A DNA stretch of 64,000 bases from Anisakis pegreffii (Eukaryota > Nematoda > Chromadorea > Rhabditida > Anisakidae): the NCBI GenBank assembly GCA_035041965.1, contig JAPYMA010002941.1, positions 62,001-126,000 on the forward strand, read 5' to 3'. Positions within the stretch are counted from its first letter, which is position 1. Every line of letters starts with the position of its first letter. The notes under the pieces were generated by a model. That model was not told the origin of the DNA, made no database searches, and saw only the letters and a list, made by a program, of their open reading frames with translations. The position numbers and the translations under genes were made by a program. Shown one piece after another: positions 40,529 to 52,021 of the stretch.

Positions 40529-42013
40529 TTAATCTGAATCGGGAGTTTCATCGAAAACGTGCGATTTCTGCACATCTGCACTCGCCTTACGCCTTCGTTC
40601 GAACGCTTTCCGTTGTGAGGGCTTTATGCGCTCAAAAGGTTTCTCTTTATCGGATTGTTGCTCGAGTTTATCGCATAATCCTTTATAAACAATCCACTCC
40701 TCTTGACTCACTCCGGCTATTTGATTCGCGAAATACGCATCCGGTGTATCGAGAATTTGCTTCAAGAGTGGATTCTCCTGCAAACTCACTAATTTCAGCC
40801 GCAATTATCTACAAGTTTTTGAATGAAACCGAAACATTTTCCTGGTAACACTTCACGCATAATTTTCACGACAAAAAATAACTACAATTTGGATGCGTTA
40901 TGGGGAAAATACGACGATAAATAACTTCTTTTCACTAAAAATACGATCTTATCGCATTGGAAAACAGTGAAAATGGATTTTCCACAACAATTCTCCACGA
41001 CGAACCATTTTGAATTGTGGCCGTTTCGGATCTGGTGACGTATATTTACCGGTTTTTTGCAAAAACTCATGTCGCATAATAATCTCCTCCAATGGCATAT
41101 CCACCCAACGTTTGCAATCGCCAAATTCACTCTCGTCTATACACATATGATAGTAGATATATTCATATTTTGGTTCCAGCTCATCCATCGAACCCAACAA
41201 TATATGCGGTGTATTTGTGACCATCATCGAAATCTGCAAAAATTTTGGCCGTTCACTCGAAAGTTATGACATTTTCTCAAAAAAATTATTCCATTTCATT
41301 GTTTCATTGCAATCGGAACTCATGCGATTACAAACAAATACGGAAAAATAAGCGCTTCCATCTGCGTAGAACATCGAGGGCTGTCTAAAAAACGCTCGAA
41401 CCTGGCTACGAGAGAAGAACGCCGAAAGACTTTCGGCAATGATGGCCATTGGTTTAGGTTGACTAGCGAATAGCACAGCAGGACATTTACGCACAACGCG
41501 ACCCAACGGTACACCGGCTGATATGTTGCAACCTATCAAAACACTCAGTCGTTTCCTCATCGTTTCCACGTCAACACTCAACAGTTCATCTGTATAACTA
41601 AAAATTGCACATATTCATTGGCATGAACAGTTTCTTGAAGGACTTCGAAGGACTCTCCAAACATATCGCATATTTCTCGAACTCGAATAAGAGCCAAATG
41701 AGATCAACAACTGACGTGGCGAATAAACGAATAGCGTCTTCGAATGTCATCGCACATTGATCAACAAGAGTCTCGGTCAGATCATACGTCAACTGACCAC
41801 GTCTTGCTAGCGCACTCAACAGTTGAGGACATTGAACGCAAGCATCCAGTAGAAATTCTGGTCGAATACCTCAAATTTAGCCGAATTGATACGATGAAAG
41901 CAAAAAATTCAACCGCTTCGCTTATTTTTCACTAGTTTTCGTGTAACTGGACGTGATGTGAAACGTTCCGCAAGCAAATTGAAATCCGTCGGAATTCTGA
42001 GGCGGGTATACAT
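40529..42013 (-). CDS. MTERF4: MTERF4-like mitochondrial mTERF-domain protein, 5 exons
   Basis: Mitochondrial mTERF-family protein. In other animals MTERF4 binds mitochondrial rRNA with an NSUN4 methyltransferase and is needed for large-subunit assembly. Exons on the minus strand are 42013-41965 (or to 41953), 41869-41716, 41597-41402, 41233-41006 and 40777-40529, giving 291-295 residues. The start MYTRLRIPTDFNLLAERF is a plausible presequence. mTERF-type helical repeats follow (CPQLLSALARRGQL, VVRKCPAVLFASQPKPM). Recognition rests on the C-terminal part: a PLEEIIMRHEFLQKTGKY element, then ENPLLKQIL and a lysine-rich tail, matching the order in MTERF4 rather than MTERF3. The donors of exons 3 and 4 are GTTCGA and GTTCGT. 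The end of exon 1 is ambiguous between two same-phase donors. The ATG lies 333 bp after the stop of the upstream minus-strand gene, so co-transcription is possible. Confidence 0.87.
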
Positions 42014-42346
42014 CCAGTGATTGAAATCCGTGAAACTAAGTTTGAAATATGGTTAAACTACTTGAACGCTTAACGCAAACAGATGAATGATCAAGTGCGA
42101 TAATCGCTATGCATACGAATATCCAATTGACGAACTCAACGCATTCAAGACTAAACTAAATCCCATCTGCATGTGATCACTGACGGAATTCTTCTTATTC
42201 TCATGCGAAATTATTTGAATCCAATTATTTCACTACTGATGAAATATTTACCATAGAAGTATATCAGAACAAAAATATGTTAATCACAATTAATTACAAT
42301 TGAAAATATGAATTTACAGAACAATAACAAAAGTTAACAAATTGAA

Positions 42347-43336
42347 TCAGTGACCTTCTTCGATCAGCTTTCGAAACGGCTGAATGATCAACTGCATAGC
42401 ATCCTCATCATTCAGCGGTAAAATGAAAGTTACTCCTTTCTGTTGCTTCAAATCTTGAACAATTCTTCTCAGCATCGCTGTGCCGGCTTGCAGTTCGTCT
42501 GCACTGTACGGAATCCGATTCAGACCATTTGTATCTTCTCCGGTAACGGACCGTGTCAATGGAGTATAGTGTAGTTCACTTCGTTCACCATCATCTGCGC
42601 GATGACAGCGATCTTATCTGCACATTTCTGCTCACTTCAAACTATGAATATAGCATTGCTTAGCACACATTCATGCTATTATCTGACTGTGAATGCATTC
42701 ATCTTTAAAAATCTCATCAAATGCCCTCAAAGCTTCCAGTATTCCTAAAAATAGTTTCGCGACTCAATCGCTTAAAAATGCCTTCTTTTCAAAAATTCGT
42801 TAGAATTTATTTGAATATCTTGGATGCCGATTTTGAGATCTACTTTCTGTCATATAATTTATCCGAAGATTTACCGAAGCGAATCGTTGCCTGTGAGGAA
42901 ACCGGCTTGTAACAACTGCTGCAAGAGAACAGAACGACGACTGTGTAGGCTGTAAACGAATCGAATTCCGCGAAAGTTTGACGATAATCGAAGGAAGGCA
43001 ATTCACGCAAAACATCTGCGATTTCAGCAACACCCGAGCAAATCGCCTTGATAACATGCTGAAAAATTCCAAAATAGAAGTAATTCGCTCAACATTCGTA
43101 AGCAAAACCACTGTCACGAACGTATCGGCTACGAGCATACACTACTATGCAATTATTTACATGACACTGATAGATATTAGAATCTATCCGAAGAGAAAAT
43201 CATCACTTCGGATAGTCTTGAATGATTTGGTTTCAAGGTGTCGAGTGTAGCAAACGTTTAAGTGAACCTCAATTGAAACGTGGAAAATTTCGAGCGATGA
43301 GCGATTCTTTGAAAACGCTATCTCAAATCTTACGGT
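42347..43336 (-). CDS. Unrecognised protein, 3' part of a gene (5 exons)
   Basis: A chain of minus-strand exons with compatible phases: 43336-43268, 43166-43122, 43058-42875, 42744-42688 and 42594-42347. Together they give about 200 residues to a TGA. The sequence looks genuinely coding: VAEIADVLRELPSFDY in the third exon, ILEALRAFDEIFKDE in the fourth, and HYTPLTRSVTGED, AMLRRIVQDLKQQKG and VTFILPLNDEDAMQ in the last. It is mainly helical and soluble, with no signal peptide or membrane segment in this part. The 5' end is not resolved. A 35-codon ATG frame further upstream (about 43519-43412) could be part of it. I could not assign a family. The first exon boundary (acceptor ATTCGAG) is weak. 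Donors include GTTCAC and GTTCGT. Confidence 0.6.
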
Positions 43337-44857
43337 CTCGAATCAATTCAGATTCAGTATCGTTAGGATGATTTACGCTTCTACTCTACAGGAAGCAGAA
43401 TCGTTCAGAAATATTTATTGCACGGAAATCTGGAAGGTGGAGAGAAATTCTGCAGAAAAGCAGAAAACTTCCTCTTCAAGCAGTTAGACTTTCGCTGATA
43501 GGCGAACACCATTTGAGTTTCAGTGGAAAATGGGAATTTAAAAATTTAAGAAGTCAGCAAGTATTCAATTGCAAATACATATAAATGAATGAATATTTTC
43601 AGAGAATCAACTCCATTGGCGATGATACTTTATTGATAACGATAATTTATTACAATGAAATCCTAAACATCAACTTAATGATGCTAACGATCACAATTCT
43701 CATAACAATACAAATGACAATACGAATGGAAATTCTCACACTTACAACTTCCATATTAAACAAATGCTTTTAAAAAATCACTCATTACACTGGATGTTCC
43801 GTAATCAAAAACAACAACAACAACACAACGACCATTACTCTTCTCAAACACCATAAATGAAAAAACTCTCAGAAATGGCAAATTTTCTACTGAAATATCA
43901 TTCAAAATGAAAAGTTTTACAAATTTCCTAACGTTCACAGATCAGCCATCCAAAAATCAACAGATTATGCCGTACAAAATGTCAGCAATCAGATCAAAAT
44001 CACGAACAGAAAAGCAACTGAAAACAGAACAAATGCAAAAATAGAAAACGTATTATCTTAAGAAAAAAAAATGATCTTAAGACTTCATAAGCAAAAACTA
44101 TTTTCTACCTCCTATAACTTAAAGAACGCAAAGAACAAAAGTCAAAATTTCTTGCTCGCATAACAACTCGTATAAATATTCATTTCAACATTACACAAAT
44201 TTGCGAAATTCGGCAGAAACAACTCATCACAACGAGATCCAATAGTAAAGACATTATGCGTGAACCAATAAATAATTATGCGATCACTTCATCAAATGTA
44301 GAGAATTCCAATTGAAATGCCAACAAAAACAAACTAAATGCAAACAAATTGAATTATGGCAATTCAGAGACAAAGCCAATCAATTCATATATCCAGCTGT
44401 TTGAAGCCGTTCGCTTCAAACATGAAACAACAGTTAAAATGATAATTCTCAGCAGGAATCACAAATTTATACAAAACATTATGCTTCAGTTGAGTACACA
44501 GCCAAAATCAACGAACGAGTCAATTGTGCGTTAAACATCAAAAACAATTAAATGCAGGGTTTAAATAAGAATATTTTCAACAGATAGAACGGAAATCAGA
44601 TCAAAATTTCATCATGATCATCAACTTTAATAATAATAATAATAACGACAATACAATCAGTCTCAAATACAAAATCACAAATCAAAATGAAAATATGACA
44701 AATTACAAATACTGTCACAATACACCACACATAACAAACCATGAAGAAACGATAGCATTAATTACGATGAAAACGATACCAATAATAATAATGATAGCAA
44801 TACAGATAATACTATTCTTAATAAGCGTGATAATGAAATTAATAACAACTGCCCGTT
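43337..44857. other. Intergenic or 5' part of the unrecognised gene
   Basis: Very A-rich on the plus strand, with an (AAT)n tract at 44628-44642. It may hold unrecognised 5' exons of the gene at 42347-43336 and the 3' UTR of apm-1. No further exon could be supported. Confidence 0.4.
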
Positions 44858-47726
44858 TCATAACATTCTCAGCTGATAATCGCCATTCTGTGTGATATAA
44901 CGCACCCACGGTAGCGCTTGGTAACCACTCTTCTCGATTATTTTCAAATAACGAACCTTGAATGCAATTTGTTTATAAGTCAACGCCATTTGATAAAACT
45001 CCGATGATATATCATTCAAGGGAGCATCGAAAAAAACCTTATGAATAATCAATTCTTCAAAGAAATTCAACACGAATAAACTACACTACCGTTCTTTAAT
45101 GAATGCTCTCTGTTTAGTGTATCTCTCGATAATATAAATAAAAAATGAAAGATGATAAGTGGAAAAAGTGGACTGGGAAAATTGTTTAGGCGATCGACTG
45201 AAAACGAACCTGAATTCCAGATGTTGTAAAATACGGGATTTCGAACTTCACTTTCATCGGTGGCTTGCCCTCAACATCATCGCTCTGTACTGACGGTAAA
45301 TTGAAATGCGCTCGCATCAAATACTCTTTACCACCTGAACAATGAATAATGAGAATGAAACGTGTGTAAAATTTGCTATATATTCTTAATCAAGCTGAAT
45401 TCCATTATTCTCTATACGCTTAAAAATAATCAATTTCTAGTCAAAACTAAAATTCGTCGAACCTGGAAAACTTTTAATCGTCCAAATGAAAGCGTTCTGT
45501 TCGGGTGCATATTTCACGGTTCCAATTGAAGTTTTGAATTTTGGCGAATCCGCATCGCTCGGCACCGGTATTGAGATCTCAACGTTGTTGGCCGTTGAGC
45601 GTCGTTTGAATTGCGATTTTGCCTGCAGATTACTTGATGTATGCGGCGAAATGAAGAAATCAATATGCGCATAATTGACTAACATTAATGATACACTGCT
45701 CGCACAATCATGTTAACAAACAAAACCGACCGGAATGATATCCATACTTAATGAAAATAACAAAGACTTCAATCAACACCAGTAAAAAAAGCAACGATAA
45801 GAACAAAAAATAATCCGTAATGAAATTAAAGTGGATAACGATAACAGCATTACTCACTTTGATCATATATTCCACCCTCGAATGTGTGTGTCTTTCAACA
45901 ACCGCTTCAATCCAGATCAATGGCTTCACCACAGTCATCAGTCGGTAACTCATCAGTTCAAACTCTCCATCCGGTGGTATGAAACTTATTGTGCGATCGT
46001 TTTCGAATCGTGACAAACGAACACATTGGTGGAATTTCACATCTTCCAACTCAACCGACTTGTTCTTTCCTCCTGAAAAACTCTATTCAAATATCAAAAA
46101 GTTCTTCTATGGCTTTTCCCAGTCACATTCAAAACAACAACCAATCAATTGAAGCAAATGAAAAATCTAACTTCCACTACTCTCGAAGAGCACCTTATCG
46201 TTCAGACCCAATCTCAGCTCTGGCATACCCGTTAAATAGACTCGCATCTTGACACTTCCGACTATTTCACTTTGCAGAACGTTACCATTTGCATTCGCCT
46301 AAAAAAGAAAACCAAATTACTCCACTGCTTACAATGAGACAGCCAAATCTTTTGGTCTCCCAAATATCGAACACATTATTGACGAATTCAATATCTTATA
46401 GACGGTGGAAATATGAAATTCTCAGTCCATAAATAATTGAAAACGATTACGAATCATACCCGCAAATGCCACCAAAGAATGTGACTAGTAGATGAGAAAC
46501 TGAGAAGATTTCATAAGATGAGCGAACTAAGCAACTCACCAGCATATTCACAGACTCGATCACATCCAAAAACACTTCATTTTTGCGATATTTGATACCC
46601 TCAGATCTCCACGATACCGCATTTGTGACGGCCATCGGTGGACGTGGGGCAACTTCGAGTTTGTGTCCTTCTTGGGTGATGAATCTGAGTGTTTTATCGA
46701 GGAGGTTGTAATCAGTAATTACTATGAGCAAACAATGCACGTCTTCTAATCTATTGCAAAATACTTTCAAAACGAACAATCTTCAATAAATTATCCGTAA
46801 CTGTAGGCCAACAAATCAAGCGCATGATACCGATTGACAATAAATTAAATGAGAGCACCAAATAATACATTCATCTCTACTAAACTTGTTCAAAGAAAAT
46901 ATTCGTCACAAAATACATTTTATTGCTAACTTACTCTTGAAGAATCTTTCCCTCGGTCGTCTGCGGATAGCCAAAATCCATCATTTCATCCAATAATTCA
47001 TAAATAATCACAAAATTATCACGTACTGATTCCTCCTCAACATCCTTGAAATAATCACCGAACACATCCACACATCTGTACAAAAACGATAACACCAATG
47101 CAACATTGACATTCTTTCTTGACGTTGAGACGACTGCAATTTCACATTCTTCACATTTCTCTGATTACGAATATGAATAAAGTAAATAAATAAATTAATA
47201 TAAATAAATCCAAAATAAGCGGAATAAAAGCAACTAACAGTACAAATTCGAGTGTTTGATGTAGATGAACGTTGCATCTTGATGGTCCAGTATTGGACTC
47301 TGTCGCCCGTCCTCTTCTCGTTCCATTAGCAACGGCATAAACTTATCGATGACACTCATATCCACATCACCGCGATAGTTTCTTGAGATGATCACCTCAA
47401 ATCATTGCAAATCAATTCATTTTATACGAGATTTTTCAAACAGTTCAAAAGTAATTCAATCAATCAGCAATTAAAACTCATTATCGAAAGAATATTATCA
47501 TGAACACTAAATTATCCACTGGATACGATCAGTTTCATTGGGTGAATATTACTAGCAATTAGCAAATCACTTGTTCATAATGAGTAAAATTATATGAATG
47601 AAAATTGCTTCATAACGTTTAAGCAGAACCAGTGGGATTCTATGGAATATTTAGGTGTTTCATAAAAAACTGAAATGAACTCACCTTTCCTTTGAGATCA
47701 AGTATGTAAATTGCAGACGAAGACAT
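44858..47726 (-). CDS. apm-1: AP-1 complex medium (mu) chain, 9 exons
   Basis: Clathrin adaptor AP-1 mu subunit, which binds tyrosine-based sorting signals at the trans-Golgi network and endosomes. Minus-strand exons are 47726-47685, 47395-47239, 47133-46935, 46684-46540, 46298-46172, 46072-45858, 45622-45463, 45334-45210 and 44956-44858. They join in frame to 422 residues, the usual length for the family. The longin domain starts [14 protein letters not shown] and continues through [20 protein letters not shown]. The mu-homology domain runs from [16 protein letters not shown] through [37 protein letters not shown] and [16 protein letters not shown] to [18 protein letters not shown]. The [14 protein letters not shown] start and EYMIKA/GDYQL details fit nematode APM-1 better than UNC-101. 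Four of eight donors carry T at +3 (GTTAGT, GTTAGA, GTTCGA, GTTCGT). The upstream neighbour TTC5 is divergent, 1.1 kb away. Confidence 0.97.
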
Positions 47727-48857
47727 AACTTTGGCTTGCTTTCTTTTCCTTTTTACTTTTCCGGTTTTCGTTTAGTTTTGGTCTTGAATTGTACACCAAC
47801 TACGAGCCGTTTCACTCGACAGCAGTTGCCGATACTAGTGACTACACACCTGAATAATACAGATTGGAATTTTTGGAAGCGAACGCAAATCGTAATAATG
47901 AATGATCGAGAATTTTTTTTGTTGTTATATTTTTGTTGAAAAATAATATTCACAACAGAACAGTGGCTGCATACATGAAAATTTCCACATTCATGACATG
48001 AATACTAAATAAACGTAGGAATAAAAATATTTTCAGTGAATATTTGAAATTAATTCAAGACAATACTACTCATTTACATTCCACATTTCCTGGAAATTTA
48101 CAACACTACTTAATAATTAATCGCTTGGGACAAATTGGCCGTACTTTGGCAAATCGTCTCATACAGTTGCTTTGCGATTATTACTGCTGAATTAAAGCAG
48201 TAGTAATGTGAATGGAAATGAAATGAGAATGAAAATTCGGATGACGAATAGAATGAGAGTGAATCAGAAGTGAGGTTGAAGTGATTGAGAAGAATTACGC
48301 GATAGAATGACATGTGAATGTTGTTGGCGTTGTCGAGAAATGAGATGGCGAGAGTATCATGCGAATCATGCATGAAACTCAACGAGAGTGCATGCTCGAA
48401 CAGAGTACAATATCAGAAATTGCATTCTCTAAAAATGCTCCATAGAATTTTATTAGTGACTTCCATTTTACACTCTCTGATCAAGCTCTCATGACTGATT
48501 CTCGTAGTGTTTTGTATTGCTCTCGTACCTTTCCATCGCAATTGCATGCTTCCTCGATTATGTCGTGTAAATTTTCTCATTCGCTTCTTAGCACGTTTCT
48601 GATTCCGTCTCATTCTGATCGTTTCCGATGAATTCATACTGCATCAATTTCCCACGATCGCCATTTCTGTTCAACACGTCGTTTTCAGTGGAAAAAATAA
48701 TTTGGTAGAATGCGATAGCGAATAAATTAATGTAATAATTGTTTTGTAATGAAGTCATCATTTCACTTTAGTACTAATCATTTCGTGGGGATCTAAACTA
48801 ATTCGTTCCGTTTCCTTGCATCTTAAAAATCTTCCTTCTTAATGAATTTAATTGCAG
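47727..48857. promoter_or_regulatory. Divergent intergenic region between apm-1 and TTC5
   Basis: About 1.1 kb separates the two start codons, so promoters for both genes probably lie here. A degenerate stretch of short (T/A)GAATG-rich words occurs at 48195-48310. No obvious TATA or initiator element was seen. Confidence 0.5.
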
Positions 48858-48859
48858 AG
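48848..48859 (+). promoter_or_regulatory. Splice acceptor next to the TTC5 start codon (likely SL trans-splice site)
   Basis: TTAATTGCAG ends at 48857, two bases before the ATG at 48860. An acceptor this close to a start codon is typical of nematode spliced-leader addition. It could instead be a cis acceptor of an unseen 5' exon, because the frame is open upstream to an ATG at 48842. Confidence 0.5.
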
Positions 48860-51800
48860 ATGGATGTGTTGATGGAGCGAATCAAGGAAGCGGAGCACTT
48901 CCGTGATCGATACTTCAAGGAGCATCCCAACTCGACGTTAGCTGAAAAGTCGAAGTCTGTTCGAGAACGGGTTATTCCTCTATTACAGGTCAGTTTCTCT
49001 CGTGAAATTATCCTCTTCATTGCCACATCTAGTCAATCCAATCGTTGAACCCATCGAAATGCCTCAAATCCATCTTATGTAAAGTTTTCCGCATTATTCC
49101 ATTCAGTTTTTATGCGTTTCTTCCTCAGAATTGCATTGGAGCACGGTTTTTGCAGGATATTCCACTGGAAATTCGTGGTTCGTCATCGTCGAGTGCGGAT
49201 TATTGCTTGCTGAGTGGAACAATTTTGAATATTTGCACAGAATATGAGCCGGAATGTGAGAAGTATTTAACGAAAGCGGTCAAGTTGAATCCACGTTTGA
49301 CGAATGCCTGGTACGAGTTGGGTGAATGCTTATGGAAGAGGGAAGATTATGAGATTGCAATTGATTGCTTCAAGGTTTCACTTCAAATTTTTAAAATTTT
49401 TATATCATTATCATTTTTTGTATCATCATTTTATATCAAGTTTTTATCATTTTTTTATATTTATACTTTTATATCATCATCAAGGTTTCACTTCAAATTT
49501 AAAATTTTATATCATTATCACTTTTATATCATTAAATTTTTACATTATTATCAAACCGATTTTATATCATTATCATATGTCTGCTTCCGCTAACGAGATG
49601 GCATCAAAACAGTCATATTAATTGCTTACGGTTTCAAAGCTGTCATGAACGTCATGATGAACCCACAAAAATGATGTTAGTACAGGTCTGAAGGTGCCGA
49701 AAAAATTGTCGAAAGAAACAATGAAGAGTTCAAGTTATCTTCTGATATTGTCTTCATCCTATTGATATTCTTCAGAAATCATTATCGGTCGAACGTAACA
49801 TCAAATCGTTGTGCTCTCTTGCAACCGCACTACGTCAAATGGCACTTCGGACGAAAGATACGCAAAAAGCTGCCGAGCTACGCACTGAAGCATCTCGTCT
49901 GTGCGCTGAAGCCGTAGAACTGGACGGTGAGAATGCAACAGCGTGGTATGCACTTGGCAATGCGTATGTCACCGATTTCTTCTCAAATGGACAAACCAAT
50001 CCACTGTATATGGTGAATATTATATTGGTTGCGATTTCTTTTGAGGACTCTCCTATTATGAATTCCCATATCAAATCATAATCAGAATACATAAATCGAT
50101 CACTCACATTTGAGAACGATACGCTTGAGAACACAAAAACCTGATACGCTTCCGTAGAGCCTATTGCAAGAAGCTTATAACGTTTCGGTGAATCGTATGC
50201 TGAAATTCTATCATACTTTGCAGAAAATTTCTGCAAAAGTTTGCAAATTATGAAAAGTTCTTGAATTTTTATCAGTGGAATCATCTTATTCATCGATATA
50301 TCCTCTGGTTATTTTTCAATATCTTCAGAAAAAAGCTCGAGAAGCATATGAAAAAGCGTTGACAGTGAAGGATGATCGGGAATCGTTGAGTCCAGATCTG
50401 CATCTGAACTACGCGACAGCACTGAAGTTCGAGCAAGATTTTGCGAAATGTTTGCAACATTTGTTCATCGCAAGCAAGTTGGATCCACATTTTTTCGATG
50501 CCAAAGAACGTTACGAATCATTGTGCATCTATCTGAAACACTTTTCGGAAGCCATTCAGCGGAAAGGTTCTTCAATTCATTAGTTATCTATGATGATATT
50601 CATTGTTCATTTACTTTGAATTTAATCAATATATCTGTTTGTTTTTTCGCTTACCTCTTTGTCAGTTCATTCATTTACTTTTTCACTCCTTCATTTTGTA
50701 TCGTTGTTTCTTGAAATATCATCGGGCAATTTGAGAATTTTTCAACCAAAATTGATACTTCAGAAGATTGTTTTTTGTAAATATATTCGCTGTCAGTTGT
50801 TGAATTTTATAGGTAGGTTGAAATCAAAACGTTTAGTGGAGTTCCAAAAAGCGTTGAGTAATATTCCGTCGAACAAATCCACTCAACAGCAACAACTTTT
50901 GTCGAGGCGAGTGTATCGAAACAATGCTGCGCGAGATTCGGATGATAGGAAAGAGGAGAAACAATTGACGGAATGTGATTTTGAATCGTTGCATGAAGGG
51001 CCAAACGAAGACGTTTATATTGTGGGTAAAGTGTGCGGAATTGTACCGAACCCAGATACTGTTCCATTGTTAGTTCGTTCATGAATTTATGATTACTCTT
51101 GTTTTACTCTAAAATTCCGTTGTTGTTGTTGAGCGATAGGGGATCGTGTGTTTTTGTGTGCATGTTCGTTTTGTCGAGATAGTTTCCTGAAAAGTTTTAG
51201 CTATCATTTTGGGAATATTCTTTCATTCGATTCTGTTTGTTATTTGTATCTGTTTTATTATTTGAGAGTAATCAGTGAGTAATTTCTGCAGTATTTGATG
51301 TAGAAATGTAAGCGGTCATTCACTGAATTGGTTGATTAGAAAATTTTCGTCGCGAATTTGGAATTATCTGTTTTATTTATTGGTTCATTTAAACGTCGCA
51401 TCGTTAAGCTATGCGTTTTGCAGTACGTTTGTTGGTTGCGATCGACGCGGAAATCTGTATAGGCTTCACAGTTTTTAATTTCTCACCAAAATTTGGAATG
51501 ATTGTCGGTGATACTTTTGCACTCGCGAATCCGTTCGTGATCGATGTCAAGGTGAGTGAGTGAATTGATCCGGCAGCATGAAATTGTTTTGATTGTGTTT
51601 ATTTATTTGATTCGCCGAATTTTGAGATTTGTTATGAAGTTTAGTTGCTTTAGAGATATTGGAATATGGCATAGCTGAATATGATTTGTACTAGTCTATT
51701 TTCCAAACGCTTCAGAGACGACAGATTTTGATATTTTATGTGTCGGTAGTAATATTTTGAAAGAGGTTATCTAATTTTGGTAATGAAGGATGTGCACTGT

Positions 51801-52021
51801 AATTAATGGCTTATTGTAACTGCTGCAGATGTTAGAGCATAAAGAGTTGAATGGCATTTCAGGTAGACGAAATGCAATGTGAACATTCGAAAGTGGAATG
51901 TCCGCTGGAATTTCGTTTGATCAAGATATCGTCGCCTCATCTGATGTTGAAAAATGATAAGCCGATGAGCGTAAACTGTATTGCGCCATGTGAATTAGTA
52001 TTTTCGACATTGAAAAGATGA
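48860..52021 (+). CDS. TTC5: TTC5 (Strap)-like TPR and OB-fold protein, 7 exons, apparent 1-nt frameshift
   Basis: Tetratricopeptide protein with a C-terminal OB fold. In mammals TTC5 is a p300 cofactor in stress responses and recognises nascent tubulin for autoregulated mRNA decay. Exons are 48860-48988, 49129 (or 49156)-49374, 49776-50012, 50329-50566, 50813-51068, 51424-51551 and 51863-52021. TPR helices include KYLTKAVKLNPRLTNAWYEL, SRLCAEAVELDGENATAWYA and LHLNYATALKFEQDFAKCLQ. The C-terminal part contains VGKVCGIVPNPDTVPFTF, then SPKFGMIVGDTFALANP and SPHLMLKNDKPM. Exon 6 must be entered in the frame giving VPFTFVGCDRRG, but the rest fits only the frame giving ICIGFTVFNF. One surplus base, probably an A in the AAA at 51451-51453, separates them. 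With it removed the protein is about 463 (or 454) residues, against 440 in human. Exon 2 has two in-frame acceptors 27 nt apart. Confidence 0.9.
49371..49560 (+). repeat. Tandem duplication spanning the exon 2 donor of TTC5
   Basis: CAAGGTTTCACTTCAAATTT occurs exactly at 49371-49390 and 49481-49500, both followed by AAAATTTTTATATCATTATC-like sequence. The first copy contains the exon 2/intron 2 junction (CAAG/GTTTCA). The second copy lies inside the intron and repeats the same donor. The intron stays open in the exon frame through both copies. Confidence 0.85.

Noticed and set aside
40471..40848. 125-codon plus-strand frame
   Set aside because: It is antisense to the last exon of the MTERF4-like gene.
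44614..44895. 93-codon plus frame
   Set aside because: It is made of AAT-repeat and A-rich sequence and overlaps the apm-1 last exon in antisense.
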